Position numbers and translations under genes: made by a program. Shown here one piece after another: positions 56,068 to 64,000 of a DNA stretch of 64,000 nt (its first letter is position 1; each line of letters opens with the position of its first letter). The stretch is from JBFMFR01 sp040752025. Lineage in GTDB: Bacteria; Chloroflexota; Anaerolineae; Anaerolineales; UBA4823. The notes beneath the pieces are model-generated. The model was not told the origin of the DNA and ran no database searches. It saw only the letters and a list, made by a program, of their open reading frames with translations. The DNA is taken from contig JBFMFR010000005.1 of assembly GCA_040752025.1 (NCBI GenBank), positions 186,001 through 250,000 of the forward strand, given 5' to 3'.

Positions 56068-57402
56068 CTAGGGGTTCTCGAGTGGCCGGGCATCCGTCCA
56101 GCGCACCAGCCCGTAGAACAGGGGCAGCGGCTCCACCGGGGCCTCGCTCCATTCATGCGCGGCCAGGAGCGCCTGGCGCGCCTGCTCCAGGCTGCTGGCC
56201 TGGTTGGCGTGCAGCGTCATCAAGGGCTCCCCGGCTTGCACAGAATCGCCCACTTTGTGAAGCACCTCGATCCCTACTGCGTGGTCGATCGGGTCGCCCT
56301 TCTTGGCCCGCCCAGCCCCCAGCAGCACCGCCGTTTCGCCCACGATGCGGGCGTCGATAGCGCTCAGGTAGCCGCTGCGCGGCGCCAGCAGCGGCTCGAT
56401 CAAGGCCGCCTTGGGCAGCTTTTCTGGATTGTCGACATAAGCGACATCGCCGTTCTGCGCCTGCACCAGTTGGCGGAAGCGCTCCAGAGCGCTGCCCTTC
56501 GCCAGCGCCGCCTCCGCCATGTACCGGCCCTGCTCCTCATCCACAGTGATCTCGCCCAGCGCCAGCATGTGGCTGGCTACTTCCAGGCAGTGTTCCCGGA
56601 AATCTTCCGGCCCGCCGCCGCGCAGCGTTTCGATTGCCTCGCGCACTTCCAAAGCGTTGCCAACTGTGCAGCCCAGCGGCTGGTTCATATCCGAAAGCAG
56701 CGCTACGGCTTTACGCTCGGTCAGCCGGGCGATCCACGCCATCGTCTCCGCCAGCACCTTCGCCCCTTCCAGACTGGTCATGAAAGCCCCGCGCCCCAGC
56801 TTGACGTCCAGCACGATCGCCTGCGCTCCGGCCGCGATCTTCTTGCTCATCACCGAGGAAGCGATCAGCGGGATCGACTGCACCGTGGCGGTTACATCCC
56901 GCAGCGCATATAGTTTGCCATCTGCCGGGGCCAGGTTCGCCGTTTGCCCGGTGAGCACCAAGCCGATGCGGCGCAACTGCGCCAGGAACTCCTCCGTTGT
57001 CAGGTCCGTGCGGTAGCCAGGGATCGACTCCATCTTGTCCAGCGTGCCGCCGCTGAATCCCAGGCCCCTGCCAGACATCTTCGCCACCGGCAGCCCGCAG
57101 GCTGCCACGATCGGCTCGACCACCAGCGTGGTCTTATCGCCCACTCCGCCGGTCGAGTGTTTATCTACCGCGATCGACACCACCTCGGAGAGGTCCAGTG
57201 TCTCCCCCGAGAACGCCATCGCCAGCGTCAGGTCGACGATCTCTTGCAACTTCATGCTGTTCAGTACGACCGCCATCGCCCAGGCTGACACCTGGTAATC
57301 CGGGATGTCCCCGCGGGTGAACCCGTTCACGAAGAATTCGATCTCTTCACGCGTCAGGGCTTCCTGGTCGCGTTTTTTGGCAATGATATCTACAGCTCGC
57401 AT
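56068..57402 (-). CDS. deoA: pyrimidine-nucleoside (thymidine) phosphorylase
   Basis: A 444-residue protein, standard length for the family. It starts with MRAVDIIAKKRD, carries the phosphate-binding KHSTGGVGDKT and the family signature SGRGLGFSGGTLDKMESIPG, and has the C-terminal lid domain. It splits thymidine or uridine with phosphate. Whether it prefers thymidine only (DeoA) or both (Pdp) cannot be seen. GGGAG precedes the ATG; a TATAAT on this strand lies about 60 bp upstream. Its stop codon touches that of panE with no spacer. Confidence 0.95.
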   Translation of the reverse strand: MRAVDIIAKKRDQEALTREEIEFFVNGFTRGDIPDYQVSAWAMAVVLNSMKLQEIVDLTLAMAFSGETLDLSEVVSIAVDKHSTGGVGDKTTLVVEPIVAACGLPVAKMSGRGLGFSGGTLDKMESIPGYRTDLTTEEFLAQLRRIGLVLTGQTANLAPADGKLYALRDVTATVQSIPLIASSVMSKKIAAGAQAIVLDVKLGRGAFMTSLEGAKVLAETMAWIARLTERKAVALLSDMNQPLGCTVGNALEVREAIETLRGGGPEDFREHCLEVASHMLALGEITVDEEQGRYMAEAALAKGSALERFRQLVQAQNGDVAYVDNPEKLPKAALIEPLLAPRSGYLSAIDARIVGETAVLLGAGRAKKGDPIDHAVGIEVLHKVGDSVQAGEPLMTLHANQASSLEQARQALLAAHEWSEAPVEPLPLFYGLVRWTDARPLENP

Positions 57403-57461
57403 CCGCTACTCCCTGTTTTTTGATTGTCGCTGCTGCCATGCCGGCAAGGTCAGTTCGCATC

Positions 57462-57467
57462 ATTATA
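57462..57467 (-). promoter_or_regulatory. -10 box of the phosphorylase gene
   Basis: Minus-strand TATAAT about 60 bp before the ATG at 57402. The -35 is poor. The 281-bp gap 57403-57683 contains this and the divergent -10 at 57604; I see nothing else in it. Confidence 0.5.
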
Positions 57468-57603
57468 CCCCGTATCGCCTCACCTGGTCGCTGGTAGAGG
57501 CGCCCCTCCGTGTGGAAAGCCGGCTATCCGTAGGGATAGTCACTCCTCCGGGTAATCCAACTTTCGAAAATGCAAGCTGCATCCCTTCCACGCCTGGATG
57601 GGA

Positions 57604-57609
57604 TATAAT
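57604..57609 (+). promoter_or_regulatory. -10 box of the 57684 gene
   Basis: Perfect TATAAT, with no good -35. It would give a leader of about 68 nt. Confidence 0.5.
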
Positions 57610-57683
57610 CGCTTCAAACGAAACGCCCGCCCGTCTCCTATGCCCGGCGTTCATCTTCAACGCCAGTGAACAGGATTTATCCG

Positions 57684-58235
57684 ATGACCACCAACCCGGA
57701 ACCTCCCACCTATACCCTTGACGAAGGCGAAAAAGTCGCCACGGTGATGATCTACACCGCCAACATGTTGATCTGGGGCGAAGTTGTTACCAAAGAAGCC
57801 ATTCGCGTCAGCACCTGGCTGCGCACCCCGGCGATCCCCAAGTACATCGTTGTACATACCGCCAACGTTATGACCTTTGGCAGCGGTACACCCTCCAGGC
57901 CACAAATCTTCCGCGCCTTGCACCTGCCATCCAGCCAGGTGTTGGGCTTTCATTTGAAACCCCCGGCGCGCGATCCCCTGGATTACGATCCCAACGAGCC
58001 AATGCGCAAGATGGAACCAGCCACCGCCCTGGTAGGGCCTTTCCGCTACGATGGCCTGCTGCGCATGTCCACTCACACCACCCTGGACAAATTCCTGGAA
58101 GTCGCCAAAGAGACTTTCGCTCCCATTTACGAAGTCGAAATCACCCAGCCATCACTCCCAAGCCTTGGAGTGATCCGCGCCCCCTATGTGCTGGCGCGCA
58201 GCGAAATGGTGCTCTTCTCGCCGCGTGAAGTTTGA
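57684..58235 (+). CDS. unrecognised protein, 183 residues
   Basis: I do not recognise a named family. The sequence has alternating hydrophobic/polar strands (VATVMIYTANMLIWGEV, YIVVHTANVM), suggesting a beta-rich fold, with a Pro-rich middle (about 88-115). There is no signal peptide or membrane helix. The ATG at 57684 is chosen because of AGGA upstream; a GTG at 57666 is possible. The GGDEF gene follows about 150 bp later in the same direction with its own -10 box. Base use is like its neighbours, so there is no sign of recent transfer. Confidence 0.7.
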   Translation: MTTNPEPPTYTLDEGEKVATVMIYTANMLIWGEVVTKEAIRVSTWLRTPAIPKYIVVHTANVMTFGSGTPSRPQIFRALHLPSSQVLGFHLKPPARDPLDYDPNEPMRKMEPATALVGPFRYDGLLRMSTHTTLDKFLEVAKETFAPIYEVEITQPSLPSLGVIRAPYVLARSEMVLFSPREV

Positions 58236-58334
58236 TGGATTCCGCCTCGTCCACCCCGGCGATAGCCAGCGCGACTCAGGGGGAGGCGATTCCGTATTTA
58301 GGCTCTTTTTACAGAGTGCTCTCGCTCACTGGGC

Positions 58335-58340
58335 TACAAT
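58335..58340 (+). promoter_or_regulatory. -10 box of the first GGDEF gene
   Basis: TACAAT 45 bp before the ATG at 58385; the -35 region is weak. It favours the start at 58385 over one overlapping the previous gene. Confidence 0.4.
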
Positions 58341-58384
58341 CGCAGTATGGTTGTTTGTTATCTGGGGCTCCAGGGGAGTACCTG

Positions 58385-59431
58385 ATGACCGGTCCAACCC
58401 AGGAACAGAGTAATTGCCAACCCGACAGCCAGCAAGCCGTCCAGGATGCTAAGCAGCAAACTGCGCGCGCCTTGAAGGCGCTCAACCAGGCCACCGCCGC
58501 GCTGCTCACCACTCTGGATCTGGAAACGCTCCTGGGGCGCATCCTGGATGCTGCCATCAGCGCCATTCCAGTGGCCGAGAAGGGCTGTCTGTACTTGATC
58601 GCCCGCGATACCGGGAAACTCGAGATGCGCGCCGTTCTGGGATACACCGAGACCGATCCGCGCATCCAGAAGCTCACCCGCACCGATGAGAAATCCAATA
58701 TCTACAGGGTGGTGCAGGAACACGCTCCACTACTTCTCCAATTTGAGGATTCCCAGGCTGCTTTCCAGTCCAAGATCGCGGCCCCTTTGATCCTGAATGA
58801 TCACATTCTCGGTGCCATTTCCCTCGAAGCTTCGCCTCCCCTGGCCTTCAACCGGGATGACCTGGATTTACTCGCCAGCTTCGCCGCTACAGCCACCGCC
58901 GCCATCCACAACGCCCAATTGCACGCCGAAGTGCAAAAGCTGGCCATCACCGACGATCTCACCAGCCTGTATAATCGCCGCGGCCTGTCCGAAATCGGTG
59001 AGCGTGAAGTCGCCCGTGCTCTGCGCTTCGGTCGCCCTCTGGCAGCGCTGCTCATGGATTTGGATAATTTGAAGCCAATTAACGACCAGTATGGCCACGC
59101 CGCCGGTGATTGCCTGCTGCGCTTCGTTGCCGAGCAAATTAACATCTACACTCGTAAAGTTGACATCCTGTGCCGTTACGGAGGCGACGAATTCGTGATC
59201 CTGCTCCCTGAAAACGATCTCTTCGATGCCAGTAACGTTGCCGAGCGCCTACGCGCTCAAATCGCCCAGGCGAGTGTTGCCTTTGAAGGCAACCAGCTGA
59301 CCACCAGCGTCAGCATTGGCATCAGCAAAGTCACCGCCGATACCCCCGATCTGGAAACCCTGCTCAAACGCGCCGACTCAGCCTTGTATGTCGCCAAGCA
59401 ATCCGGCAAAAACCAGGTTGTTATTCGCTGA
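58385..59431 (+). CDS. GAF-GGDEF diguanylate cyclase
   Basis: A 348-residue protein with a short helical N-terminus, a GAF domain (about 35-190) and a GGDEF domain (about 195-348). The active-site loop RYGGDEF is intact at 264-270, and the inhibitory I-site RxxD is present as RKVD (257-260), so both cyclic-di-GMP synthesis and product inhibition are expected. It is soluble. The frame is open up to 58235, but AGGGGAG and a -10 box point to 58385. The next gene, also a GAF-GGDEF protein, starts 2 bp after the stop. Confidence 0.9.
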   Translation: MTGPTQEQSNCQPDSQQAVQDAKQQTARALKALNQATAALLTTLDLETLLGRILDAAISAIPVAEKGCLYLIARDTGKLEMRAVLGYTETDPRIQKLTRTDEKSNIYRVVQEHAPLLLQFEDSQAAFQSKIAAPLILNDHILGAISLEASPPLAFNRDDLDLLASFAATATAAIHNAQLHAEVQKLAITDDLTSLYNRRGLSEIGEREVARALRFGRPLAALLMDLDNLKPINDQYGHAAGDCLLRFVAEQINIYTRKVDILCRYGGDEFVILLPENDLFDASNVAERLRAQIAQASVAFEGNQLTTSVSIGISKVTADTPDLETLLKRADSALYVAKQSGKNQVVIR

Positions 59432-59433
59432 TT

Positions 59434-61935
59434 ATGCCTGCCAGCCAGCCATTACAAACCACCCTGGCAATTGCTCGCCTGTTAATTTCGCCGGAAAGCC
59501 TGTCAGTCCGGCTGCAAGCTTGCGCCGATCTTGTCGCCGATGCGCTGAACGCCCAACAGGTCACCCTGGCGACTTTCGATCTGGCTCGCGATAGAGTCAG
59601 CCGCCTCATCCAGAGCGGGCCAGACATCCTCCCGCAAGATAGAACCTTCCAGGATTGGATGCAGCGCCTGGGTAGCCCGTCCGGGTCACAGGTCGCCATC
59701 ACCCCGGGCGCGGCCGCCCCCCTTGCTGGAAATACGCTTCCACAATCCGACCAACCTACCGCCCTCATCCTGCCCCTGGTTTGCTGTGAGCGCATCCTGG
59801 GCGTGATCTCTGCTGCCAAACAACCCGACCTGCCCTTTTCGGATGCAGAACGCGAGTGGCTGTTGGCCGTCGCCAGCCAGGTGGCTTTGGCCATCGAAAA
59901 CGAGCGCCTGGAAAACGCAGAACGCATCCAGCGCCAACGCGCCGACACCTTGCGCGAAGTCACTCGCATCCTCAATTACAGCCTCGACCAGCAGCAGGTG
60001 CTGGAATTGATCCTGGACCAGTTGGCCCGGGTCGTTGAGTACGATAGCGCCTCGATTATGCTGAGCAGCGGCCAGCAACTGGAGATCGTCGCCCATCGCA
60101 AATTGCGTTCAACAGAGCAGTTAGCCGCCCCTCTGCCTTTGCAAGAGCTGGCCCACATCCGCCAGGTGCTCGAGCGTCGCCTGCCGCTAATTATCCCCGA
60201 TACCGCCCAGGACCCACGCTGGAACCCCTATGGGCACAGCAGTTACATCCGCAGTTGGTTGGGTGTTCCCCTTCAGGGTCGAGAAGGCGTGATCGGGCTG
60301 CTCAATCTGGATAAAGAGCAGCCCGGTTACTACACGCAGCAGGATGCCACCCTGGCCGTTACCTTCGCCAACCAGGCCGCTTTTGCCATCGAAAACGCCC
60401 GCCTGTACTCCAGTGAACGCCAGCGCGCTGAGCAGTTGGACGCCTTGCGCGCGACCGTCGCCGACATTTCCAGTGAGTTAGAGCTTCCCCGCCTGCTCAG
60501 CGCCATCCTGGAGCGCGCCGTCACCCTGTTGAGCGCTTCCGGCGGCGACCTGGGCATTTACGACGCTCTCCACCAGGATATCCGCATCATGGTCAGCCAC
60601 AACCTGGGCAAGGATTACGCTGGCACTCGCATGGCGCTCGGTGAGGGCGCTATGGGCCTGGCCATACAGACCCGTCAGCCTGTCACCATAGATGAATACG
60701 CCGACTGGGAGAATGCCTCCAAACAATACCAGCAAATCCCTGGGCACGCCGCCATCGCCATGCCCTTTATGATCGGCAAGAAGGTGGTCGGTGCGCTGGC
60801 AATTGTGGATGCCAATCCGGAGCGCCGTTTCACGGCCGCGGATGAACACCTGCTCAGCCTCTTCGCCCATCATGCCGCCATCGCCATCGAAAACGCTCAC
60901 CTGTATCAAAATGCTTGCCAGGCCGCCGAGCGGCGCACGATCCTCCATCAAGTCAGCCAGGAGATCGTCACCGCCAGCCTCGACCCGGAGGATATTTATC
61001 GCTCCATTCACCAGGCGGCGGCGCGCCTGATGCCAGCCGAGGCCTTCGCTATAACCCTCTTCGACCATGCCCGCCAGGTAATCGATGCGGTTTACCTGAT
61101 CGATCGCAAGGGACGCTCGCCTTCGATTTCCATTCCCCCGAATCGCGGCCTGAGTGGGCGTATCCTTTCCATCGGCCAGGCGATCTACATTGCCGATACG
61201 CAGGCCACCGACATCAGTGAGGCCTCGCAAGAAGCGGTTCACTTTGGTGATTCCGAAAATGTTCGCTCGATCCTGGCCGTGCCCATGCGCCTGCGGGGCA
61301 AAGTGGCTGGTATGATCTCCGCACAGAGCTACACGCCCGCTGCGTATAACACCGGAGATCAGGAATTACTCGAGATGTTAGCCGCCTACGCCGCCATCGC
61401 CCTGGACAATTCCCGCCTGTTCATCCAACTCCAACAGCTTGCCATCATCGACCCTCTCACCGACATCTACAACCGCCGTCACCTCTTCGAGCTGGGTCAG
61501 CGCGAGTTCCACCGCGCCCGCCGCTTCAAGCGCTCCCTGTCCGTGATCATGCTGGATATCGACCATTTCAAACTGGTCAACGATGCTTATGGACACGCTG
61601 CCGGAGATCTGGTGCTGCAGGCTCTGGCCAGGATCTTGAAGAATAACACGCGTGAAATCGATATCATCGGGCGCTATGGCGGCGAAGAATTCACCATCGT
61701 CCTGCCCGAAACCAACCTGGAACTGGCCCGCAAGACCGCCGAGCGCCTGCGCAGCCTGGTCGCCGAAGAATTTCAAGCCATCTACAAAGATCTGATGAAA
61801 GTCACCGTCAGCATCGGCGTGGCGGAAATGACCGACCACATCCATTCTTTCCCCACATTAGTAGGCCGGGCCGATGCTGCCCTGTATGATGCCAAGCACA
61901 GCGGTCGCAACCGCGTAGAAATTCGCCAGGACTAG
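59434..61935 (+). CDS. multi-GAF GGDEF diguanylate cyclase
   Basis: A soluble 833-residue protein with four GAF-type domains in a row (about 10-160, 175-330, 345-500, 515-670) and a C-terminal GGDEF domain (about 675-833). The active loop reads RYGGEEF (747-753) and the I-site is RxxD as REID (740-743). It should synthesise cyclic di-GMP in response to small ligands, light or redox state sensed by the GAF modules; no Cys pattern for bilin attachment is obvious. There is no EAL or HD-GYP partner in the window. It starts 2 bp after the preceding gene, so the two are coexpressed. Confidence 0.9.
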   Translation: MPASQPLQTTLAIARLLISPESLSVRLQACADLVADALNAQQVTLATFDLARDRVSRLIQSGPDILPQDRTFQDWMQRLGSPSGSQVAITPGAAAPLAGNTLPQSDQPTALILPLVCCERILGVISAAKQPDLPFSDAEREWLLAVASQVALAIENERLENAERIQRQRADTLREVTRILNYSLDQQQVLELILDQLARVVEYDSASIMLSSGQQLEIVAHRKLRSTEQLAAPLPLQELAHIRQVLERRLPLIIPDTAQDPRWNPYGHSSYIRSWLGVPLQGREGVIGLLNLDKEQPGYYTQQDATLAVTFANQAAFAIENARLYSSERQRAEQLDALRATVADISSELELPRLLSAILERAVTLLSASGGDLGIYDALHQDIRIMVSHNLGKDYAGTRMALGEGAMGLAIQTRQPVTIDEYADWENASKQYQQIPGHAAIAMPFMIGKKVVGALAIVDANPERRFTAADEHLLSLFAHHAAIAIENAHLYQNACQAAERRTILHQVSQEIVTASLDPEDIYRSIHQAAARLMPAEAFAITLFDHARQVIDAVYLIDRKGRSPSISIPPNRGLSGRILSIGQAIYIADTQATDISEASQEAVHFGDSENVRSILAVPMRLRGKVAGMISAQSYTPAAYNTGDQELLEMLAAYAAIALDNSRLFIQLQQLAIIDPLTDIYNRRHLFELGQREFHRARRFKRSLSVIMLDIDHFKLVNDAYGHAAGDLVLQALARILKNNTREIDIIGRYGGEEFTIVLPETNLELARKTAERLRSLVAEEFQAIYKDLMKVTVSIGVAEMTDHIHSFPTLVGRADAALYDAKHSGRNRVEIRQD

Positions 61936-61947
61936 CCTGCCCCCCTC

Positions 61948-62970
61948 TTACACGATCAACATCGCGTCCCCGAAGGAATAGAAACGATAGCCTTGCTCTT
62001 TGGCGGTCTGGTAGGCCGCCAGGGTGCGCTCGCGCCCCGCGAAAGCGCTCACCAGCATGATCAGCGTAGAACGTGGCAGGTGAAAATTCGTAATCATCGC
62101 CTCTACCACCCGGAAGCGATACCCTGGCAAGATGAACAGGTTCGTTGGACCCTCGAACGTCCCCACAACCTGTCCTGGGCCGGCCCGCTGAGCCGCGCTT
62201 TCCAGCGCACGCACGCTGGTGGTCCCCACTGCGATCACCCGCCCGCCATCCTGGTGCGCCCGGTTGATCGTCTCTGCCGCTGCCGCGGATACCTGGCACC
62301 ATTCCGTATGGATGGTGTGCTCCTGCGGGTCAGCCTCTGTCACCGGAGCAAAAGTGTCCAATCCCACGTGCAGTGTGACCTGTGCCAAGCGCACGCCCTG
62401 CGCCTGCAAGCGCGCCAGCAGCTCTGGGGTAAAATGCAGGCCGGCCGTTGGCGCGGCCGCCGAGCCTGGCTGGCGTGCATAAACCGTCTGATAGCGATTC
62501 GGGTCGGCCAGCGGCGTTTGGATGTACGGTGGCAGCGGCACGTGCCCGCTTTGCTCCAGCGAAGCCTCGATCGGCTCGGCGAAGCGCACCAGGCGGCGCG
62601 GGCCATCCAGCACTGCCAGGATTTCTCCCACCGGCCCCCGCTCAACCTGGATCTGCCGGCCTGCTACCAGCCCCTTACCGCCCACCCAGGCCTCCCAGGT
62701 CAGGGCGTCCTCACGCCGCAGCAGCAGTAACTCCACCTTCCCACCTGTGGGGATTTTCCGCCCATACAGTCGCGCCGGGATGACGCGGGTTTCATTCAAC
62801 ACCAACACATCCCCCACCTTCAAGAAGTCCCCTACCTGTCGAAAGATTGTGTGCTGTATCTCATCCGTATTGCGCTCGAGCACCAGCAGGCGCGCCGCGT
62901 CGCGCGACTCGATGGGCGTCTGGGCGATGTAATCTGCGGGCAAGTCGTAATCAAAATCAGTGGTCTTCAT
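61948..62970 (-). CDS. queA: S-adenosylmethionine:tRNA ribosyltransferase-isomerase
   Basis: A 340-residue protein of normal QueA length. It opens with FDYDLPADYIAQTP, has VLVLNETRVIPARL, then AAPTAGLHFT and the C-terminal TNFHLPRSTLIMLVSAFAG block, which are diagnostic. It makes epoxyqueuosine in the wobble base of tRNAs from preQ1. It is on the minus strand behind DUF2905 and ruvB, a common gene order. The stop lies 12 bp from the stop of the convergent GGDEF gene. Confidence 0.97.
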   Translation of the reverse strand: MKTTDFDYDLPADYIAQTPIESRDAARLLVLERNTDEIQHTIFRQVGDFLKVGDVLVLNETRVIPARLYGRKIPTGGKVELLLLRREDALTWEAWVGGKGLVAGRQIQVERGPVGEILAVLDGPRRLVRFAEPIEASLEQSGHVPLPPYIQTPLADPNRYQTVYARQPGSAAAPTAGLHFTPELLARLQAQGVRLAQVTLHVGLDTFAPVTEADPQEHTIHTEWCQVSAAAAETINRAHQDGGRVIAVGTTSVRALESAAQRAGPGQVVGTFEGPTNLFILPGYRFRVVEAMITNFHLPRSTLIMLVSAFAGRERTLAAYQTAKEQGYRFYSFGDAMLIV

Positions 62971-63036
62971 CTACTCACAAACTCGAAAAGGGCCTGCCAG
63001 CCACCGGAGGGCAAAGCAACCCAAGGGCCAGGCGCA

Positions 63037-63273
63037 TCAACGATTCGCCAAACGCGCCAGGATATTCAAAATCAGCGTGAGCACCAGTGAAAGCAGGATC
63101 GAGGTGCCCAGCGCAATCACGCAGGTGAAGTTGCCGCGCTCGATGCGCAGGTCGCCTGGCAGTCGCCCAAATGAAACTCCCAGTCGCGCCAGCAGGTAAA
63201 CCAGGCCGCCTACCGCCACCAGCGCCAGGCCGGTTATGATCAAGAAACGCGCCAGTGAAATCATCTTCTGCAT
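63037..63273 (-). CDS. DUF2905 small membrane protein
   Basis: A 78-residue protein with two hydrophobic helices around the conserved GRLPGDLRIERGNFT segment, diagnostic for the DUF2905 family, whose genes often sit next to ruvB and queA. The function is unknown. Start candidates are ATG 63273, TTG 63276 and ATG 63264; AGGAAG upstream fits the first two. Confidence 0.88.
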   Translation of the reverse strand: MQKMISLARFLIITGLALVAVGGLVYLLARLGVSFGRLPGDLRIERGNFTCVIALGTSILLSLVLTLILNILARLANR

Positions 63274-63289
63274 CAAGCAAACGGGCTTC

Positions 63290-64000
63290 CTAGAACAACT
63301 TGGGTTGGTCTTCCCTTGTGTAAGGCAGCCCCAGATGTTCGTAAGCCCGGCGCGTCGCCATACGCCCCTGGGGTGTGCGTTCCAGGAAACCGAGTTGCAG
63401 CAGGTACGGCTCGACTACGTCCATGATCGTATCGGGTTCTTCGCTGATCGAAGCTGCGATCGTGCTCAAGCCCACCGGCCCGCCGTTGTATTTCTCGACG
63501 ATCGTGGTTAGCACTCGCCGATCCATGTCATCCAGCCCCAACGGGTCCACGTCCAACAAATCCAGCGCATCCCGCGCCGTCGAACGAGTGATAATCCCAT
63601 TCGCCCGCACTTCGGCATAATCGCGCACGCGCCGCAGCATGCGCAGCGCCACGCGCGGTGTGCCGCGCCCGCGCTGGGCGATCTCATCCACCCCGTCCGC
63701 CTCGGCCTCCACGCCCAGCACGCCCGCCGCCCGGCTGACGATCGACTGCATGGCCGGCAGATCGTAAAAATCCAGCCGGTACACCGCCCCAAAACGCGCC
63801 CGCAGCGGCGCCGTGACCAGCGCCAGGCGCGTCGTGGCCCCAATCACTGTGAAATGCGGTAGCTTCAGGCGGATCGAGCGCGCCGAAGGCCCTTTTCCAA
63901 TCACAATATCCAGGGCGAAATCCTCCATCGCCGGGTACAGCACCTCCTCGATCGACCGTCCCAAACGGTGGATTTCATCGATGAACAGGATGTCCCCAGC
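63290..64000 (-). CDS. ruvB: Holliday junction helicase RuvB, N-terminus outside the window
   Basis: The C-terminal about 237 residues of RuvB. The window edge cuts the gene just before the Walker B segment ILFIDEIHRL (encoded at about 63965-63995). Then follow the beta-hairpin/sensor 1 block FTVIGATTR, the arginine-finger region LRARFGAVYRLDFY, sensor 2 GTPRVALRMLRRVRD and the winged-helix domain ending in GRMATRRAYEHLGL. It drives branch migration with RuvA. A full protein would have about 340 residues. Confidence 0.97.
   Translation of the reverse strand, partial: AGDILFIDEIHRLGRSIEEVLYPAMEDFALDIVIGKGPSARSIRLKLPHFTVIGATTRLALVTAPLRARFGAVYRLDFYDLPAMQSIVSRAAGVLGVEAEADGVDEIAQRGRGTPRVALRMLRRVRDYAEVRANGIITRSTARDALDLLDVDPLGLDDMDRRVLTTIVEKYNGGPVGLSTIAASISEEPDTIMDVVEPYLLQLGFLERTPQGRMATRRAYEHLGLPYTREDQPKLF

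Overview
The window looks like a chromosomal segment of an Anaerolineae-type Chloroflexota bacterium. This rests on gene content: two giant YYYxG-motif (DUF2298) membrane proteins, a family known mainly from Chloroflexi and archaea; several dolichyl-phosphate-mannose transferase-like proteins; and dense GC-rich coding on both strands. It is an inference, not a phylogenetic placement. I see no transposase, integrase, phage module, rRNA or CRISPR array. One tRNA gene, tRNA-Leu(UAA), is present.

Layout. 1-1.9 kb: the end of an MFS transporter gene overlapping a PAP2 phosphatase gene. 2-4 kb (minus): an EF-G-like GTPase with altered G motifs. 4.2-11.8 kb (plus): a thioredoxin-fold protein, two methyltransferases, an alkaline-phosphatase-superfamily enzyme, a GNAT acetyltransferase, LepA, a YbhN-like flippase-like protein and a GT4 glycosyltransferase. 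11.9-24.3 kb (plus): four consecutive very large membrane proteins (GT-C-like and DUF2298), probably for envelope glycan or glycoprotein assembly. 24.3-28.6 kb: cytidylate kinase, a cNMP-binding/SpoIIE phosphatase (minus), then three overlapping PlsC-type acyltransferases. 28.7-36.5 kb: a large hybrid-sensor histidine kinase, then rpoC with its own promoter and no adjacent rpoB. 36.6-43.6 kb: OsmC protein, a TPR/threonine-rich membrane protein, an LCP-family protein, SRAP peptidase, GT4 glycosyltransferase and glycerate kinase.

43.6-52 kb is the most unusual part. Three kinds of short palindromic or direct repeats surround two minus-strand genes that share one architecture: a cytoplasmic module, one membrane helix, a Thr/Pro stalk, then an FGE-sulfatase (SUMF1)-like domain outside. 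In one the cytoplasmic module is a CHAT caspase-like protease plus TPRs. In the other it is a Ser/Thr kinase fold that has lost all three catalytic signatures. Across the tRNA-Leu gene lies a zinc-ribbon, pseudokinase and AlbA_2 (Schlafen-type) fusion. I suggest a transmembrane sensing and effector system, possibly for defence or regulated cell death.

52-64 kb: fmt, a LysA-type decarboxylase, a histidine phosphatase and ketopantoate reductase in an overlapping operon; a convergent pyrimidine-nucleoside phosphorylase; an unrecognised small protein; two GAF-GGDEF diguanylate cyclases; and finally queA, DUF2905 and ruvB (minus, ruvB cut by the window end), a commonly conserved gene order.

Promoters of the TTGACA/TATAAT type are visible at many gene starts. 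Several -10 boxes lie so close to the start codon that short-leader or leaderless transcripts are likely.
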